Source: Gracilimonas sp034520725 (GTDB lineage: Bacteria > Bacteroidota > Rhodothermia > Balneolales > Balneolaceae). Taken from it: DNA of 64,000 nt. Within the stretch, counting starts at the first letter, position 1. The number at the start of each line of letters is the position of its first letter. The stretch spans positions 1-64,000 of the forward strand of contig JAXHNH010000008.1 of NCBI GenBank assembly GCA_034520725.1. Reading direction: 5' to 3'. Under the pieces are notes generated by a model. That model had not been told where the DNA came from and did no database searches. It worked only from the letters and a program-made list of their open reading frames with translations. This document shows positions 19,170 to 29,748 of this stretch, in pieces. The translations under genes were made by a program, and so were the position numbers.

Positions 19170-21092
19170 ATGGGAGAAGAGCGCGTAAAGCTTGCCGACG
19201 ATAATGAAGAGATGCAGACCTTCATGAAGCATGTGCTTCGTGACCTGCGTGCATTACAAAAAATGCATGATGAAAACTGGTTCGAAACCGATGTTCTGAG
19301 GATCGGTGCGGAGCAGGAACTGTGTATGGTTGATGCTCACGGAAAGGTGTTTCCAAAGTCCATGGAAGTTCTGGATGCTTTGGGTGAGGGCAACTACACC
19401 ACAGAATTTGCGCTGTTCAATCTGGAGATCAACATGGATCCTTTGGAGTTTCGTGGAGATTGTCTGTCGCAGATGGAAAACAGCCTTCATAAAGAGGTTG
19501 ACTATGTTCGAAAGACCGTCCGTGAAATGGGCGGGGATATTTTACTGACGGGCATCCTGCCAACCATCCGAAAGATGGATGTGCATATTGAAAATCTGAC
19601 TCCACTTCAAAGATATGAGGCACTATGTGAGGCAATAAATAAATTAAGAGGCAAGGAATTTGAGCTTCGCATTCAGGGGATGGATGAACTGCTTATGAAA
19701 TTTGATTCTCCTCTGCTGGAAGCTTGCAACACCGGATTTCAGGTGCATCTGCAGGTGAAACCGTCCGAGTTTGTGAATCGCTATAACATTGCACAGGCGG
19801 TGACGGCCCCGGTACTTGCCGCAGCAGTAAACTCACCTATCCTGTTCGGAAAGCGGCTTTGGGCAGAAACAAGGGTGGCCTTGTTCCATCAGTCTATTGA
19901 TACGAGGCAGGTTGGTGAACACTTGAGGGATTCGAGTCCCAGGGTGACCTTTGGTAACCAATGGCTCGAAAACAGCATTCTCGATATATATAAAGAAGAT
20001 ATCTCAAGATATCGGGTGATGTTAAGTGCCGAGATCGAGGAGGAAGTTGAAGAGCTGATGGAGAAAGGTATAACGCCTGAGCTGATGGCACTAAAAGTAC
20101 ACAATTCTTCTGTTTACAGATGGAACCGGCCTTGTTATGGGATCAGCAATGGAAAGCCCCATCTTCGAATTGAAAACAGGGTGTTGCCATCAGGACCAAC
20201 GGTTGTGGATGAAATTGCGAATGCGGCATTCTGGCTTGGGCTGTTGAATGGTTTTGAGGATGAGTACCCGGATATCACTCAGGAAATGGATTTTGATAAT
20301 GCCCGTATGAACTTCTTTGCGGCTTCTAAAATGGGGCTGGATACAAAATTTGTCTGGACAAAAGACCGTAAGATCACGGCGGTTGACCTTATCAAAGATG
20401 AGTTGCTACCTATTGCCCGAAATGGCCTGAAAAAAGCAAATATTGATACTTCTGATATCGACACATATCTGAGTATTATTGAAGACCGGGTCGATGCTGC
20501 TCAGACCGGATCGTACTGGATGGTTAAATCGTACGGTAAGCTGATCAAGGAAGGGAATAAGGAACAGGCCTTATCAGCGATAACCAACGCCATGATCAAG
20601 AATCAGAATAAAGGCGAACCGGTTCACAAATGGGGCCTCGCTCGCGTGGAAGACCTGGAGCACTGGAAGCCATCAAAACTGATGGTGGAGGAATTTATGA
20701 CCACTGATCTATTTACGGTTCGAAAGGATGATATTCTGGAGTTTGTAGCGAATCTGTTGGACTGGCGAAAGATCCGGTACTTGCCTGTGGAGGATGATCA
20801 AAAGCACCTCATTGGATTGATCACTATGCGGCAATTACTCAGGGAATATTCCAAAACGGAAGAAAAAGCGAATGATACCGGTGCAAAAACTGTGTCAGAT
20901 GTTATGATCCAAAATCCTATCACCATTCACCCGGAAGCCTCGATCATGGAGGCCATGGCTATTATGAAAGATCAGCAGATCGGCTGTTTGCCGGTTGTTA
21001 AGAACAGCAGATTGGTTGGTATTATCACGGAAGGAAATTTTATGAATATCACGATCCGGTTGCTGAAAACATTGGAAAACAAATCAGATTAA
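19170..21092 (+). CDS. glutamate-cysteine ligase-like (GCS2) protein fused to a CBS pair
   Basis: A 640-residue fusion. Residues about 25-440 resemble the GCS2/YbdK family of ATP-dependent carboxylate-amine ligases: GAEQELCMVD near 46, EFALFNLEINMDPLEF near 92, a GFQVHLQV strand and the RIENRVLPSGPTVVDE block. Two CBS domains follow, LMVEEFMTTDLFTVRKDD to about 565 and VSDVMIQNPITIHPEAS to the end. CBS pairs usually bind adenine nucleotides, so allosteric control by energy state is a reasonable inference. It is followed after five bases by an aspartoacylase-like hydrolase gene, which suggests a shared pathway making and breaking an amide bond. The true amine substrate is unknown; glutathione synthesis is not established. 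Confidence 0.85.
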   Translation: MGEERVKLADDNEEMQTFMKHVLRDLRALQKMHDENWFETDVLRIGAEQELCMVDAHGKVFPKSMEVLDALGEGNYTTEFALFNLEINMDPLEFRGDCLSQMENSLHKEVDYVRKTVREMGGDILLTGILPTIRKMDVHIENLTPLQRYEALCEAINKLRGKEFELRIQGMDELLMKFDSPLLEACNTGFQVHLQVKPSEFVNRYNIAQAVTAPVLAAAVNSPILFGKRLWAETRVALFHQSIDTRQVGEHLRDSSPRVTFGNQWLENSILDIYKEDISRYRVMLSAEIEEEVEELMEKGITPELMALKVHNSSVYRWNRPCYGISNGKPHLRIENRVLPSGPTVVDEIANAAFWLGLLNGFEDEYPDITQEMDFDNARMNFFAASKMGLDTKFVWTKDRKITAVDLIKDELLPIARNGLKKANIDTSDIDTYLSIIEDRVDAAQTGSYWMVKSYGKLIKEGNKEQALSAITNAMIKNQNKGEPVHKWGLARVEDLEHWKPSKLMVEEFMTTDLFTVRKDDILEFVANLLDWRKIRYLPVEDDQKHLIGLITMRQLLREYSKTEEKANDTGAKTVSDVMIQNPITIHPEASIMEAMAIMKDQQIGCLPVVKNSRLVGIITEGNFMNITIRLLKTLENKSD

Positions 21093-21097
21093 AAGCA

Positions 21098-22267
21098 TTG
21101 CAGCAAGAAACTACCTTAGCAAAAAGTGACGATGAAGTATTTGATATGGAACAAGTCGACCGGATCATATGGAGCCATAGGAAAGATACAGGTCCGGTTG
21201 TTGTAATTTTTTCGGCTATTCATGGCAATGAACTGGCCGGTTTACATGCTTCAAGGCGATTAGCTACAACACTTTCTCAAAATACGGATAAGCTTAAAGG
21301 GTCTGTATATATGGTGAGTGGTAACCTGAAAGCGATCAGGGAAGGGGCACGATTTCTTGATCGTGACCTGAACCGGATCTGGAGTGAAGTAGAAGTATCA
21401 GAAGGTAAGTTTAAAAAAGAAGCTGATGCTTCTGCAGAATGGAGTGAAGCCCAGGAGCTGCTGGATGTTCTGAATGAGATCGTTAACGAACACCGGTTTG
21501 TGACTCAGGAGCTCACCTTTATTGATCTGCACACCACTTCAGCTGAAAGCTGTTCCTTTATTTTATTCAACGATACTCTTGAAAACCGCAAAAGTGCAAG
21601 TTACTTCCCGGTTCCTCAAATACTTGGAATAGAAGAAACCATCCATGGAACCCTTTTGAGTTACATCAATGACCTGGGTTATCCGGCCATTGGTTTTGAG
21701 GCAGGTAAACATGAATCAGAAAGTTCCATTGACAGAACTGAAGGATTTCTGTGGCTATATCTGCATTATATTCAGATCTATGATCTCAAGCTGAGAGAGA
21801 TCCATTATTATGAAAAGATGATGAAGGGGGATCCTGAAATTGATGACAGCTACTATGAGATTAGCTATCATCATTATGTAGATGATGCGTCCCGGTTCAA
21901 AATGAAAAAAGGGTTTATGAATTTTGATCCCGTCTATAAAGGAGATCTTTTGGCTTACGATGAAGGTGAACCTATTTATGCTCCACAAAGCGGATTGATC
22001 TTTATGCCCTTGTATCAAACCAAAGGGAATGATGGCTTTTTTATCCTTAGAGGAAGGTCTGAATTCTGGCTCGAGTTATCGTCTAAATTGCGGGACTCTT
22101 TCGTAAACAATTACCTGCATTTACTGCCCGGAGTTCAGAAAGAGGGTGAACGGGTCTATACCGTTGATCTTAAAGTGGCCCGGTTTTTTGTGAAAGAGGT
22201 CTTTCACCTGATGGGATACAGGGTTATCAAGCAAGATCCGCGAACTCTTATCTGCTACAAACGCTGA
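21098..22267 (+). CDS. succinylglutamate desuccinylase/aspartoacylase-family hydrolase
   Basis: A zinc-dependent amidohydrolase of the AspA/AstE family (M14-like fold), about 389 residues. The ligand motif HGNE is at 42-45 (His42, Glu45), the third ligand His145 lies in FIDLHTTSAES, and DRDLNRIW is the typical substrate-binding stretch. The reading begins at a TTG five bases after the upstream stop; an ATG at 21146 (MEQVDRIIW) is an equally possible start and would shorten it by 16 residues. The C-terminal part (about 270-389) has the beta-domain with YAPQSGLIFMP. It is very likely co-transcribed with the GCS2-CBS gene. The substrate is unknown; an N-acylated amino acid or gamma-glutamyl product is the plausible class. 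Confidence 0.85.
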   Translation: MQQETTLAKSDDEVFDMEQVDRIIWSHRKDTGPVVVIFSAIHGNELAGLHASRRLATTLSQNTDKLKGSVYMVSGNLKAIREGARFLDRDLNRIWSEVEVSEGKFKKEADASAEWSEAQELLDVLNEIVNEHRFVTQELTFIDLHTTSAESCSFILFNDTLENRKSASYFPVPQILGIEETIHGTLLSYINDLGYPAIGFEAGKHESESSIDRTEGFLWLYLHYIQIYDLKLREIHYYEKMMKGDPEIDDSYYEISYHHYVDDASRFKMKKGFMNFDPVYKGDLLAYDEGEPIYAPQSGLIFMPLYQTKGNDGFFILRGRSEFWLELSSKLRDSFVNNYLHLLPGVQKEGERVYTVDLKVARFFVKEVFHLMGYRVIKQDPRTLICYKR

Positions 22268-22396
22268 CCCTGATTTCAGGCCTTAACTCCACCGCATTAA
22301 AATCATAAAATATTTTTGTCGGGTGGCTTACACTTTGTGTATGTTTATAAACTGATTTTAGTGATAAAACCTTTGAACAATTTTTGATACTTCATA

Positions 22397-23203
22397 ATGA
22401 AGAATGACTATGAATTTATTGACGGAACCCGGTTATCGTCAGTTATAGAGGCGCTGATATTTGCCAGTGACGAACCCATTACCGGTTCCAAGATCCGTGA
22501 GATCATTGTTGAAAATGAAGAACAGATCGAGATCACAGAAGAAACCATTTCGGAATTTGTAGATAAGCTGAACGAGAGATATGATGAAAACCAATTGAGT
22601 TTTCGGATACAGCAGCTGGGAGGTGGATACACTTTTGTGACTGAAAAAAAGTACCACTATTGGCTTAGTATATTTCAGCACGAAAATGCCTACCGGAAAC
22701 TGTCTCAATCGGCTATCGAATCGCTGGCTATTGTAGCTTACCGACAACCGATCACCAAACCGGAAGTGGATCAGATAAGAGGCGTTGATTCCGGTTACAT
22801 ATTGAGGCAGCTTATGGAAAAAGCCCTGATCGAGGTATCGGGAAGGGCAGATAGTCCCGGAAAACCACTACTCTACAGAACCACAAAGCATTTTCTGAGA
22901 CATTTTGGGATCAATTCAGTAGAGGAACTACCGAAACCGCGTGAGATTGATGAGATCCTGAAGGATGACGATATGGCTGAACACCGTCAGTTGTTGATGG
23001 AAAGGCAGTTGATGATCGATGAAATGGACGAAGAAGATCCCCATCCGCTTGAAGGTATTGTAGAAGAGATGCTAGAGGAGAAACAAGTAGAGGAAGGATC
23101 GGTACAACAAGAAGATAATGGTGAAGAATCGGATGAAACCGACGAACCCAATGAAGAAGAAGTTAATAAGAATAAAGACAGTGACGCCAACGAGGAAGAA
23201 TGA
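22397..23203 (+). CDS. scpB: segregation and condensation protein B
   Basis: A 268-residue partner of the SMC-ScpA complex that compacts and segregates the chromosome. The twin winged-helix region spans about 10-185, with SVIEALIFASDEPIT, LSQSAIESLAIVAYRQPITKPEVDQIRGV and FGINSVEELPK as landmarks. From about 190 the protein is a long acidic tail (Glu/Asp-rich, likely disordered) of some 75 residues. ScpA is not encoded next door, unlike in many genomes. The stop overlaps the rluB start by four bases (ATGA), so translation is probably coupled. Confidence 0.92.
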   Translation: MKNDYEFIDGTRLSSVIEALIFASDEPITGSKIREIIVENEEQIEITEETISEFVDKLNERYDENQLSFRIQQLGGGYTFVTEKKYHYWLSIFQHENAYRKLSQSAIESLAIVAYRQPITKPEVDQIRGVDSGYILRQLMEKALIEVSGRADSPGKPLLYRTTKHFLRHFGINSVEELPKPREIDEILKDDDMAEHRQLLMERQLMIDEMDEEDPHPLEGIVEEMLEEKQVEEGSVQQEDNGEESDETDEPNEEEVNKNKDSDANEEE

Positions 23204-24024
23204 GTAAAGACAGTAAGAAAAAGCACAAGAATAAGGCAGACAACAAGAAGGCACAAACGGTTGATCAGAATTACTCTCAGGATGAGAAGATCCGGTTGAA
23301 TAAGTTTATTGCGCATGCCGGATTCTGTTCAAGAAGAGAAGCTGACGAATATATCTCAGCCGGAAAGGTGATGATCAACGGTCAGGTTACCACAGAGTTG
23401 GGTACTAAAGTACGCCGAAAGGACTCAGTTGTGGTTGACGGGCAAAATCTCAGCCTGGAACCTTTTGTATATCTGCTGTTGCATAAATCCAAGGATGTGA
23501 TCACCACAACAGACGATGAAAAAGACCGGACCACAGTGATGGATCAGATCGAGGATGCCACCGGATATCGCGTATACCCTGTTGGGCGACTGGATAGAAA
23601 CACCACCGGGTTGCTGATCCTCTCCAACGATGGAGACCTTGCCCACAGATTGATGCACCCCAGTTATAGCGTGCGAAAGACCTATCAGATCACGACAGAT
23701 AGACCCTTGACGGAAGCTCAATTGGAAGCTTATTTGAAAGGGATCGAACTGGATGATGGAGTGGCCAAAGGTTACAACATTACACAGTTTATGGACGACC
23801 CCAATACTTTTGAAATGTCTGTTTTTGAGGGAAGGAATCGCCTCATCCGGAGAATGGTGGAATTCCATGGAACAGTTGTTACCAAGCTGAAAAGAATTGA
23901 ATATGCAGGGTTGACACTCAAGGATGTTCCCATGGGTCGCTGGAGGTTTCTGAGACAAAATGAAATTAATAACCTCAGAAAATTGGTTAAACTGGACACT
24001 CTCGATTTTAATAAGAATAAATAA
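23200..24024 (+). CDS. rluB: ribosomal large subunit pseudouridine synthase (RsuA/RluB family)
   Basis: A 274-residue enzyme that isomerises uridine to pseudouridine in rRNA. A lysine-rich leader of about 35 residues precedes an S4 RNA-binding domain (IRLNKFIAHAGFCSRREADEYI, about 30-75). The catalytic domain carries the GRLDRNTTGLLILSNDG motif, whose aspartate is the nucleophile, and RNRLIRRMVEFHG near the end. The S4 plus short catalytic domain and motif fit the RsuA/RluB/RluE/RluF branch. RluB is the most likely assignment, but paralogs in that branch cannot be excluded. It is coupled to scpB and followed by an alpha/beta hydrolase 11 bases downstream. Confidence 0.88.
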   Translation: MSKDSKKKHKNKADNKKAQTVDQNYSQDEKIRLNKFIAHAGFCSRREADEYISAGKVMINGQVTTELGTKVRRKDSVVVDGQNLSLEPFVYLLLHKSKDVITTTDDEKDRTTVMDQIEDATGYRVYPVGRLDRNTTGLLILSNDGDLAHRLMHPSYSVRKTYQITTDRPLTEAQLEAYLKGIELDDGVAKGYNITQFMDDPNTFEMSVFEGRNRLIRRMVEFHGTVVTKLKRIEYAGLTLKDVPMGRWRFLRQNEINNLRKLVKLDTLDFNKNK

Positions 24025-24035
24025 ATTCAATATTT

Positions 24036-24911
24036 ATGGAAGTAAGCAGTATTTCGATCTCATCCGGTAAGGTTCCTTCATCAGAAGGATTACCTATCAG
24101 GTATGACCTCTATTCACCTATCTCAAGAAATGGCCTGAGTTTTCCGGTGATCCTATTTTTACATGGCTTTAAGGGTTTCAAAGATTGGGGACCCTTTCCT
24201 GATGTTTGTGAGGAACTGGCCCGTGCGGGTTTTGGTGTGGTTGCTATGAATTTTTCTCTGAATGGGATCGGAGAGAACAAAACTGAATTCACAGAAATGG
24301 ATCTCTTTGAAAGAGAGACTTTTTCCCAGGATCTGGATGATATTGGAACGGTGATCGAAGCTCTTCAAAAGGGGGAGATCTCCGATAATCACTCAAACCT
24401 CAATACGGATACGATCGGGTTGCTTGGGCATTCCCGTGGAGGTCACACAGCCATTGCTGCTGCCGTTGAATACGACCCGGTTCAGTGCCTGGTTACATGG
24501 TCGGCTCCGGCTGATTATCGCGAACGCTGGACAGACGAGATGAAAAAGGATTGGGAAAAACAAGGATATACTGAGATCGAAAACAGCCGTACCGGGCAAA
24601 AAATGAAAGTCGGAAAGGTGGTTTATGAGGACTCGATAAATAATGCCGAGCGGGTGATAGCTATTGAACGCGTGAAAGAATTAAGAATCCCGACCTTATT
24701 TATTCATGGCCGGGAAGATGAATCGGTTCCTCACACTGACTCGGAGCAATTGCATATTGCCTGTGAAGGCAGGGAAAAAGAACTTAGGTTGGTTGCCAAC
24801 GGTACACATACTTATGGAGCTGCACACCCATTTGAGGGTGAAGAATTTCCGAAACCCTTCGCTGAAGTTTTGGACTGGACGGAAGGCTGGTTTGTGGAGT
24901 ATCTTAAATAG
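24036..24911 (+). CDS. alpha/beta hydrolase (dienelactone-hydrolase-like)
   Basis: A 291-residue cytoplasmic serine hydrolase with the alpha/beta-hydrolase fold. The oxyanion region is FLHGFKGFKDWG. The nucleophile elbow GHSRGG lies around residues 130-135, the acid is in LFIHGREDESVPHTDS, and the catalytic histidine is in ANGTHTYG. The segment after the nucleophile has an inserted cap helix (DYRERWTDEMKKDWEKQGY). The substrate is unknown; related proteins are esterases or acyl-peptidase-like enzymes. It is the last gene of the scpB-rluB run and ends at a strong terminator. Confidence 0.82.
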   Translation: MEVSSISISSGKVPSSEGLPIRYDLYSPISRNGLSFPVILFLHGFKGFKDWGPFPDVCEELARAGFGVVAMNFSLNGIGENKTEFTEMDLFERETFSQDLDDIGTVIEALQKGEISDNHSNLNTDTIGLLGHSRGGHTAIAAAVEYDPVQCLVTWSAPADYRERWTDEMKKDWEKQGYTEIENSRTGQKMKVGKVVYEDSINNAERVIAIERVKELRIPTLFIHGREDESVPHTDSEQLHIACEGREKELRLVANGTHTYGAAHPFEGEEFPKPFAEVLDWTEGWFVEYLK

Positions 24912-24939
24912 AGCACTTTAAACACACGCTGGTTCATTT

Positions 24940-24966
24940 AGGCTGATCATTTGATCAGCCTTTTTT
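24940..24966 (+). terminator. intrinsic terminator after scpB-rluB-hydrolase
   Basis: Stem ggctgatca / tgatcagcc with a short loop is followed by a run of six T. It separates this operon from the SusC locus. Confidence 0.88.
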
Positions 24967-24984
24967 GTTTGTAAAAAAATCAAA

Positions 24985-25019
24985 AGAAAGCGCTTACAGT
25001 TACTTTAGTAGTGCTTTCT
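24985..25019. promoter_or_regulatory. inverted repeat upstream of susC
   Basis: Arms agaaagcgct (24985-24994) and agtgctttct (25010-25019) are inverted and match at 9 of 10 positions, with a 15-nt spacer. The repeat lies about 70 bp before the susC start codon, where an operator would be expected. No regulator gene is adjacent, so the binding protein is unknown. Confidence 0.35.
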
Positions 25020-25088
25020 AGTATCAATTAGTAAATATATAGTGTATTGTAACCTTGTACTTACACTAACCCAAATAAATCAATAGTT

Positions 25089-28000
25089 ATGATGAAAAAG
25101 CTACTACAACTTAGCAGTTGCTTTATGTTACTGCTATTTGTTTCAGTTGGAACGCTACATGCACAAACAGTTTCCGGTGTTGTAGTTTCTGCTGAAGACA
25201 ATGAACCGTTACCAAGTATTACCGTTTTGGTTAAAGGTACCAACAAAGGTACTGCCACTGATCTTGACGGTGAATATGAATTAGAACTGACAAGCAATGA
25301 ATTTCAAAACGGAACACTGGTATTTTCAGGTGTTGGTTTTGTCCGTCAGGAAGTTGCTGTAAACGGTCGCCAAACCATTGATATAGAACTCGCAACAGAT
25401 ACTCAGCTATTGGATGAAGTAGTTGTTGTTGGTTTTGGGTCTATTGTACGGGAAGATATGACCGGTAATATTGCAAGTGTTGACAGTGAAGAGCTTTCTG
25501 CTGTACCTGTTAATAGTTTTGAATCTGCATTACAGGGTAGAACCTCAGGTGTATTTATTCAAAAAAGTAATGGTAAGCTTGGACAGGGTATTAATATTCG
25601 TGTCCGAGGTACATCTTCCATATCTGCAAGTAGTCAGCCGTTATATGTGATCGACGGGATTCCGGTGATCTCAGAAAGTCAGTCACAAACAGCTGATACT
25701 AACCCATTGGCTGATCTTAATATTGATGATATTGAATCTGTGGACATCCTGAAGGATGCTTCAGCAGCTGCCATTTATGGTTCTCGTGGTGCAAATGGTG
25801 TGATACTGATCACCACGAAATCCGGTCAGGCCGGTGAAACACGCATTAATGTATCCTATGAGCGAGGTTACAGTACTGAAACCAATCGCGTTGAGTTTTT
25901 GAATGCAGATGAGTATATCACATACTTTTTAGATGCGAGTGGACGAGGAGATCGATACAGTTTTGAGAGAGATGGTAATCCGTATGGTTATGGTTCCTCT
26001 CAAGGTGCTTATGATGGTGGTGTTTCGTACATGGAAGGCTGTGCTAGACGCTTATTCTTGGTACTGACTGGAGAAACAGAGAGTTGGATGTAAACTGGCA
26101 GGATGAAGCTTTTCAGGATGCCAGTAATACTGAGCTAAACCTTTCAGTAAGTGGAGGGACTGAAAAAACCCGTTTTTATGTATCCGGTGGATTCAGTGAT
26201 CAGATCGGTATTGTTCGCGGTAATGAATTCAACCGTATGAATGCCAGATTGAATCTGGATCATACCGCTTCCGATAAATTTGAAGTTGGAATGAATCTGG
26301 GACTTTCCAGAACTGAAAATATCCGTGTTTCAAATGATAACGCATTCTCAACTCCGCTTCAGGCTGTTGCACAAATGCCAATTTCACCTGTTTATGAGCC
26401 TCAGTTTGAGAATGGAAACTTGACTGGATTTTCTGATGATCCAAATTTCAATACTTTATACTATAACTTCCTGAGACATGTTCAGGGTGTAGATAATAAC
26501 CAAACGGTATTCAGAAATATTGGTAATCTGTACGCCAATTATGAGATCCTGGACAATTTGGAATTCAGAAGTGAGGCCGGTTTGGACCTTCTCTTCCAGA
26601 ATGAGGATTACTTTGCTGACCGCAATACCAACGTTGGTGGAGGGACCAATGGATATGGTGATTCTCAATGGGTTAACTTGGTTAACTATACATTGAACAA
26701 CTATCTGACATGGACGCAGCAATTCAGTGATAATCATCAGTTAACAACCGTTGCAGGTGTATCAGTTGAAAGTTCGGATCGCTATCTAACGTATGTGGCT
26801 GGTGAGCAATTTCCGACTGACAGTTTTAGAAAACTGGCTAGTGCTGCTTCTATTACCAATGGTTCAACTACAGAAACTGAGTACAAGTATCTATCATACT
26901 TTGCACGTGCAAATTATAAGTTCAGTGACAAATATCTGCTATCGGGTAGTGCCCGAGTAGATGGTTCTTCACGATTCGGTGAAAATTCCAGATATGGTTT
27001 CTTTCCGGCAGTTTCTGCAGGTTGGATCCTGTCTCAGGAAGATTTCCTGAGTGATGTTGAAGCCCTGAGCTTCCTGAAATTAAGAGGTAGCTACGGTCTT
27101 ACAGGTAACTCAAACGTAGGTAACTTTCCATCTCGTGGACTTTACGGCGGAACCGGATATGCAGGAAGTTCAGGTTTGGTGCCTTCACAGACACCTAATC
27201 CCGACCTGAAATGGGAGCGTACAGCACAGTATAACATTGGTCTTGATTTTGCCTTTTTAAATGACAGAATTGGTGGTGAGATCGATTACTATGTAAAGAA
27301 AACGGATGACCTGTTATTAGATGTAAATGTGCCTGCAACCACAGGATATACATCTCAGCTTAGAAATGTGGGTGAGCTTGAAAACAAAGGTTTTGAATTT
27401 GTGATCAACACTCAGAATACAACAGGAGCTTTCAGGTGGAACACCAACTTTAACATTGCGTTCAACAAAAACAAAGTTACAAACCTGAATGATCAGGTAA
27501 TAACCGGTGATTTCTTGAATCGTGCTATTGAAGGTGAAGCAATTGCCGTAATGTGGGGTAAGGAATATGCCGGTGTTGATCCAGATAACGGTGATGCCCT
27601 GTATTATCTGCATGGTCCTGATGGTGAGATAGATTACAGTGCTGGAACAACCAACAATTATTCAGCTGCTAACGATGTAGTGATCGGAAATCCAAACCCT
27701 GACTTTGTAGGTGGTTTATCCAATAATTTCAACTACAGAAACTTTGATCTGGGTGTATTATTCCAGTTTGTTTATGGAAATGATATCTATAACGGTGGTG
27801 GCCGGTATCAGTCAGCCAACGGTGCTTTCTTTGATAATCAAACCCGTGATCAGTTAGATAGCTGGAAAGAGCCCGGTGATGTTACTGATGTTCCAGAAGC
27901 GCGTTTATTCTATTCGAATGGCAGTAACCCATCATCCAGATATATTTCTGATGGATCTTACCTAAGACTTAAGTCTGTAACCTTAGGATATACATTACCT

Positions 28001-28209
28001 CAAGATGTTTTATCCAGATTACAATTAAGAGATGTAAGGGTTTATATGACCGGACTAAACTTACTGACCTTTACTGATTACGAAGGCTGGGATCCGGAGG
28101 TAAATACTGACCTTTATGATCTGTCTGAATAACCTCAAACATTGGTAATGACTTCTACTCTGCACCGCAGGCCAGAACCATTTCCTTTGGTATAAATATT
28201 GGATTCTAA
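25089..28209 (+). CDS. SusC/RagA-family TonB-linked outer-membrane transporter (frameshifted)
   Basis: Outer-membrane barrel that takes up oligomers with a SusD lid using TonB energy. A signal peptide ending LHAQ is followed by a carboxypeptidase-like domain (SGVVVSAEDNEPLPSITVLV). The plug follows, with NIRVRGTSSISASSQPLYVIDG and DILKDASAAAIYGSRGANGVILITTK-type landmarks. The barrel fills the rest and ends with the aromatic FGINIGF typical of outer-membrane barrels. The frame breaks around 26030-26085 and again near 28125. The true C-terminus (about 28130-28209) is readable only in the second frame. Restored length is about 1,040 residues, normal for the family. The following SusD gene is its partner. 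Confidence 0.88.
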
Positions 28210-28252
28210 ACAGGTTAATACAGACAAATTTTTAAAAAAACTTTATAAGATT

Positions 28253-29665
28253 ATGAAAAAACTAAAACTAATAGCAGGAACACTTTTCTTAAGTGCGTTT
28301 CTGTTCACAGCGTGCGACGGATTGCTGGATACCACTCCAAAGCAGTCCATTGATGCCGACGAGGCACTTACGAATGCAGAAAATGTGAAATCTGTGTTGA
28401 TCGGTGCTTACGATGCAATAGGAGATGGTGACCTTTACGGTGGCTGGTTTCTGATGATGCCTGATTTATTGGCAGCCGGTGACGACAAGACTTATAACAT
28501 TTTCCGGTACTTTTTTAGGCCCTCGTGAAATTGCCAGAAAAGAGCAAGAGTATGATAATGCAAATGCTACCGGAACCTGGATAGATTCCTATGATGCCCT
28601 TAACATTGTTAATAGTGCATTGGATGGACTTGATCTACTTGAGGGTGCAGAAAGAGACCGTGTAGAGGGTGAGGCTTTGTTCCGGTTGGGGGAATGGTTG
28701 CATTTCTATCTGGTTCGTTTGTGACGGCTGATCCATATGAATCGGGTGCTACTAATTCTCAGGCTGGCGTTCCATTGGTCTTAGAAAGAACAACATCAAT
28801 TGATGAAGAGAGTAATGTTTCCAGAGCAACTGTGGAAGAAGTGTACACTCAGATATCTCAAAACGATCTTGGTGCATGCCAAATCGTTGTTGTCATGACG
28901 TTGAATCACTGGAAAGGTCTTACGCACTGCTTGGCTACTAATGATGGCGAGCGCCGTACTTTCCCGGGTTTATTTACAGATGGATGATTACGATAACGCC
29001 AGAGGCAGAGGCTTGATTGTTGTAGTTTCATCAGGCCATTACTCTTTAACCACTGCATATGCGGATGCTTTTAATAATGCAGAAAACTCAAGTGAAGCAA
29101 TCTTCTCTTTGCAGGTTAATGAGCAGGATGGTACTAATAGTTTGTTTACATTCTACAGTACTGAGGATATCGGTGGCCGCGGTGATATGGATGTGAATCA
29201 GACACATATTGATGAATATGAGGCTGGAGATGAACGTTTGGATTTATTCTATGTTGATCCTATAAACGGTGCGAATCGTTCAGGTAAGTGGAATAACGTT
29301 TATGGTAACGTACAGCAGATCAGATTAGCTGAGATGTACCTGACTCGAGCTGAGGCAAATTTCCAAGAGAAGGAATACCTTATGTGGGTGCAGATCCGAT
29401 TGATGACTTGAATGAAGTCAGAGATCGCGTTAACTTGCCAACATACACGTTGCCTACTGAGTTCGATCTGGATGATATATTGCAAGAACGTAAGCTGGAA
29501 CTTATGTTTGAGGGACAATATTTGCATGACCTAAAAAGAACGCAAAGAACTGTTGGAACCCGTTCTTATGACGATCCAAAGTTAGTACTTCCTATTCCAC
29601 AACGTGAAATTAACGCAAACCCAAATCTATGTCAGAATACAAGTTATCAGGGACCTTCCTGCTAA
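28253..29665 (+). CDS. SusD/RagB-family nutrient-binding lipoprotein (frameshifted)
   Basis: Surface lipoprotein that closes over the SusC barrel and binds the substrate. The start at 28253 gives MKKLKLIAGTLFLSAFLFTAC, a lipoprotein signal with the cysteine near residue 21, then the typical LLDTTPKQSID. Later SusD landmarks are QIRLAEMYLTRAEANF and the C-terminal ERKLELMFEGQYLHDLKR followed by LPIPQREINANPNL. The coding sequence is split over at least five frames (breaks near 28510, 28700, 28900-28960 and 29390). The C-terminus ends in a clear stop and terminator. The restored length, about 470 residues, is at the short end of the family. Confidence 0.85.
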
Positions 29666-29695
29666 TTTGATTACGTAGAACACTAAATTTAAAAG

Positions 29696-29723
29696 AGCAC
29701 CGGACATCCGGTGCTTTTTTTAT
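29696..29723 (+). terminator. terminator after susD
   Basis: A perfect 9-bp stem agcaccgga/tccggtgct with a two-base loop is followed by seven to eight T. It ends the susC-susD transcript. Confidence 0.88.
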
Positions 29724-29748
29724 GTCTTCAAATCACCATAGCAGTTTG

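Noticed and set aside
23425..24030. 201-codon minus-strand open frame
   Set aside because: It is a shadow of rluB, whose motifs are all on the plus strand.
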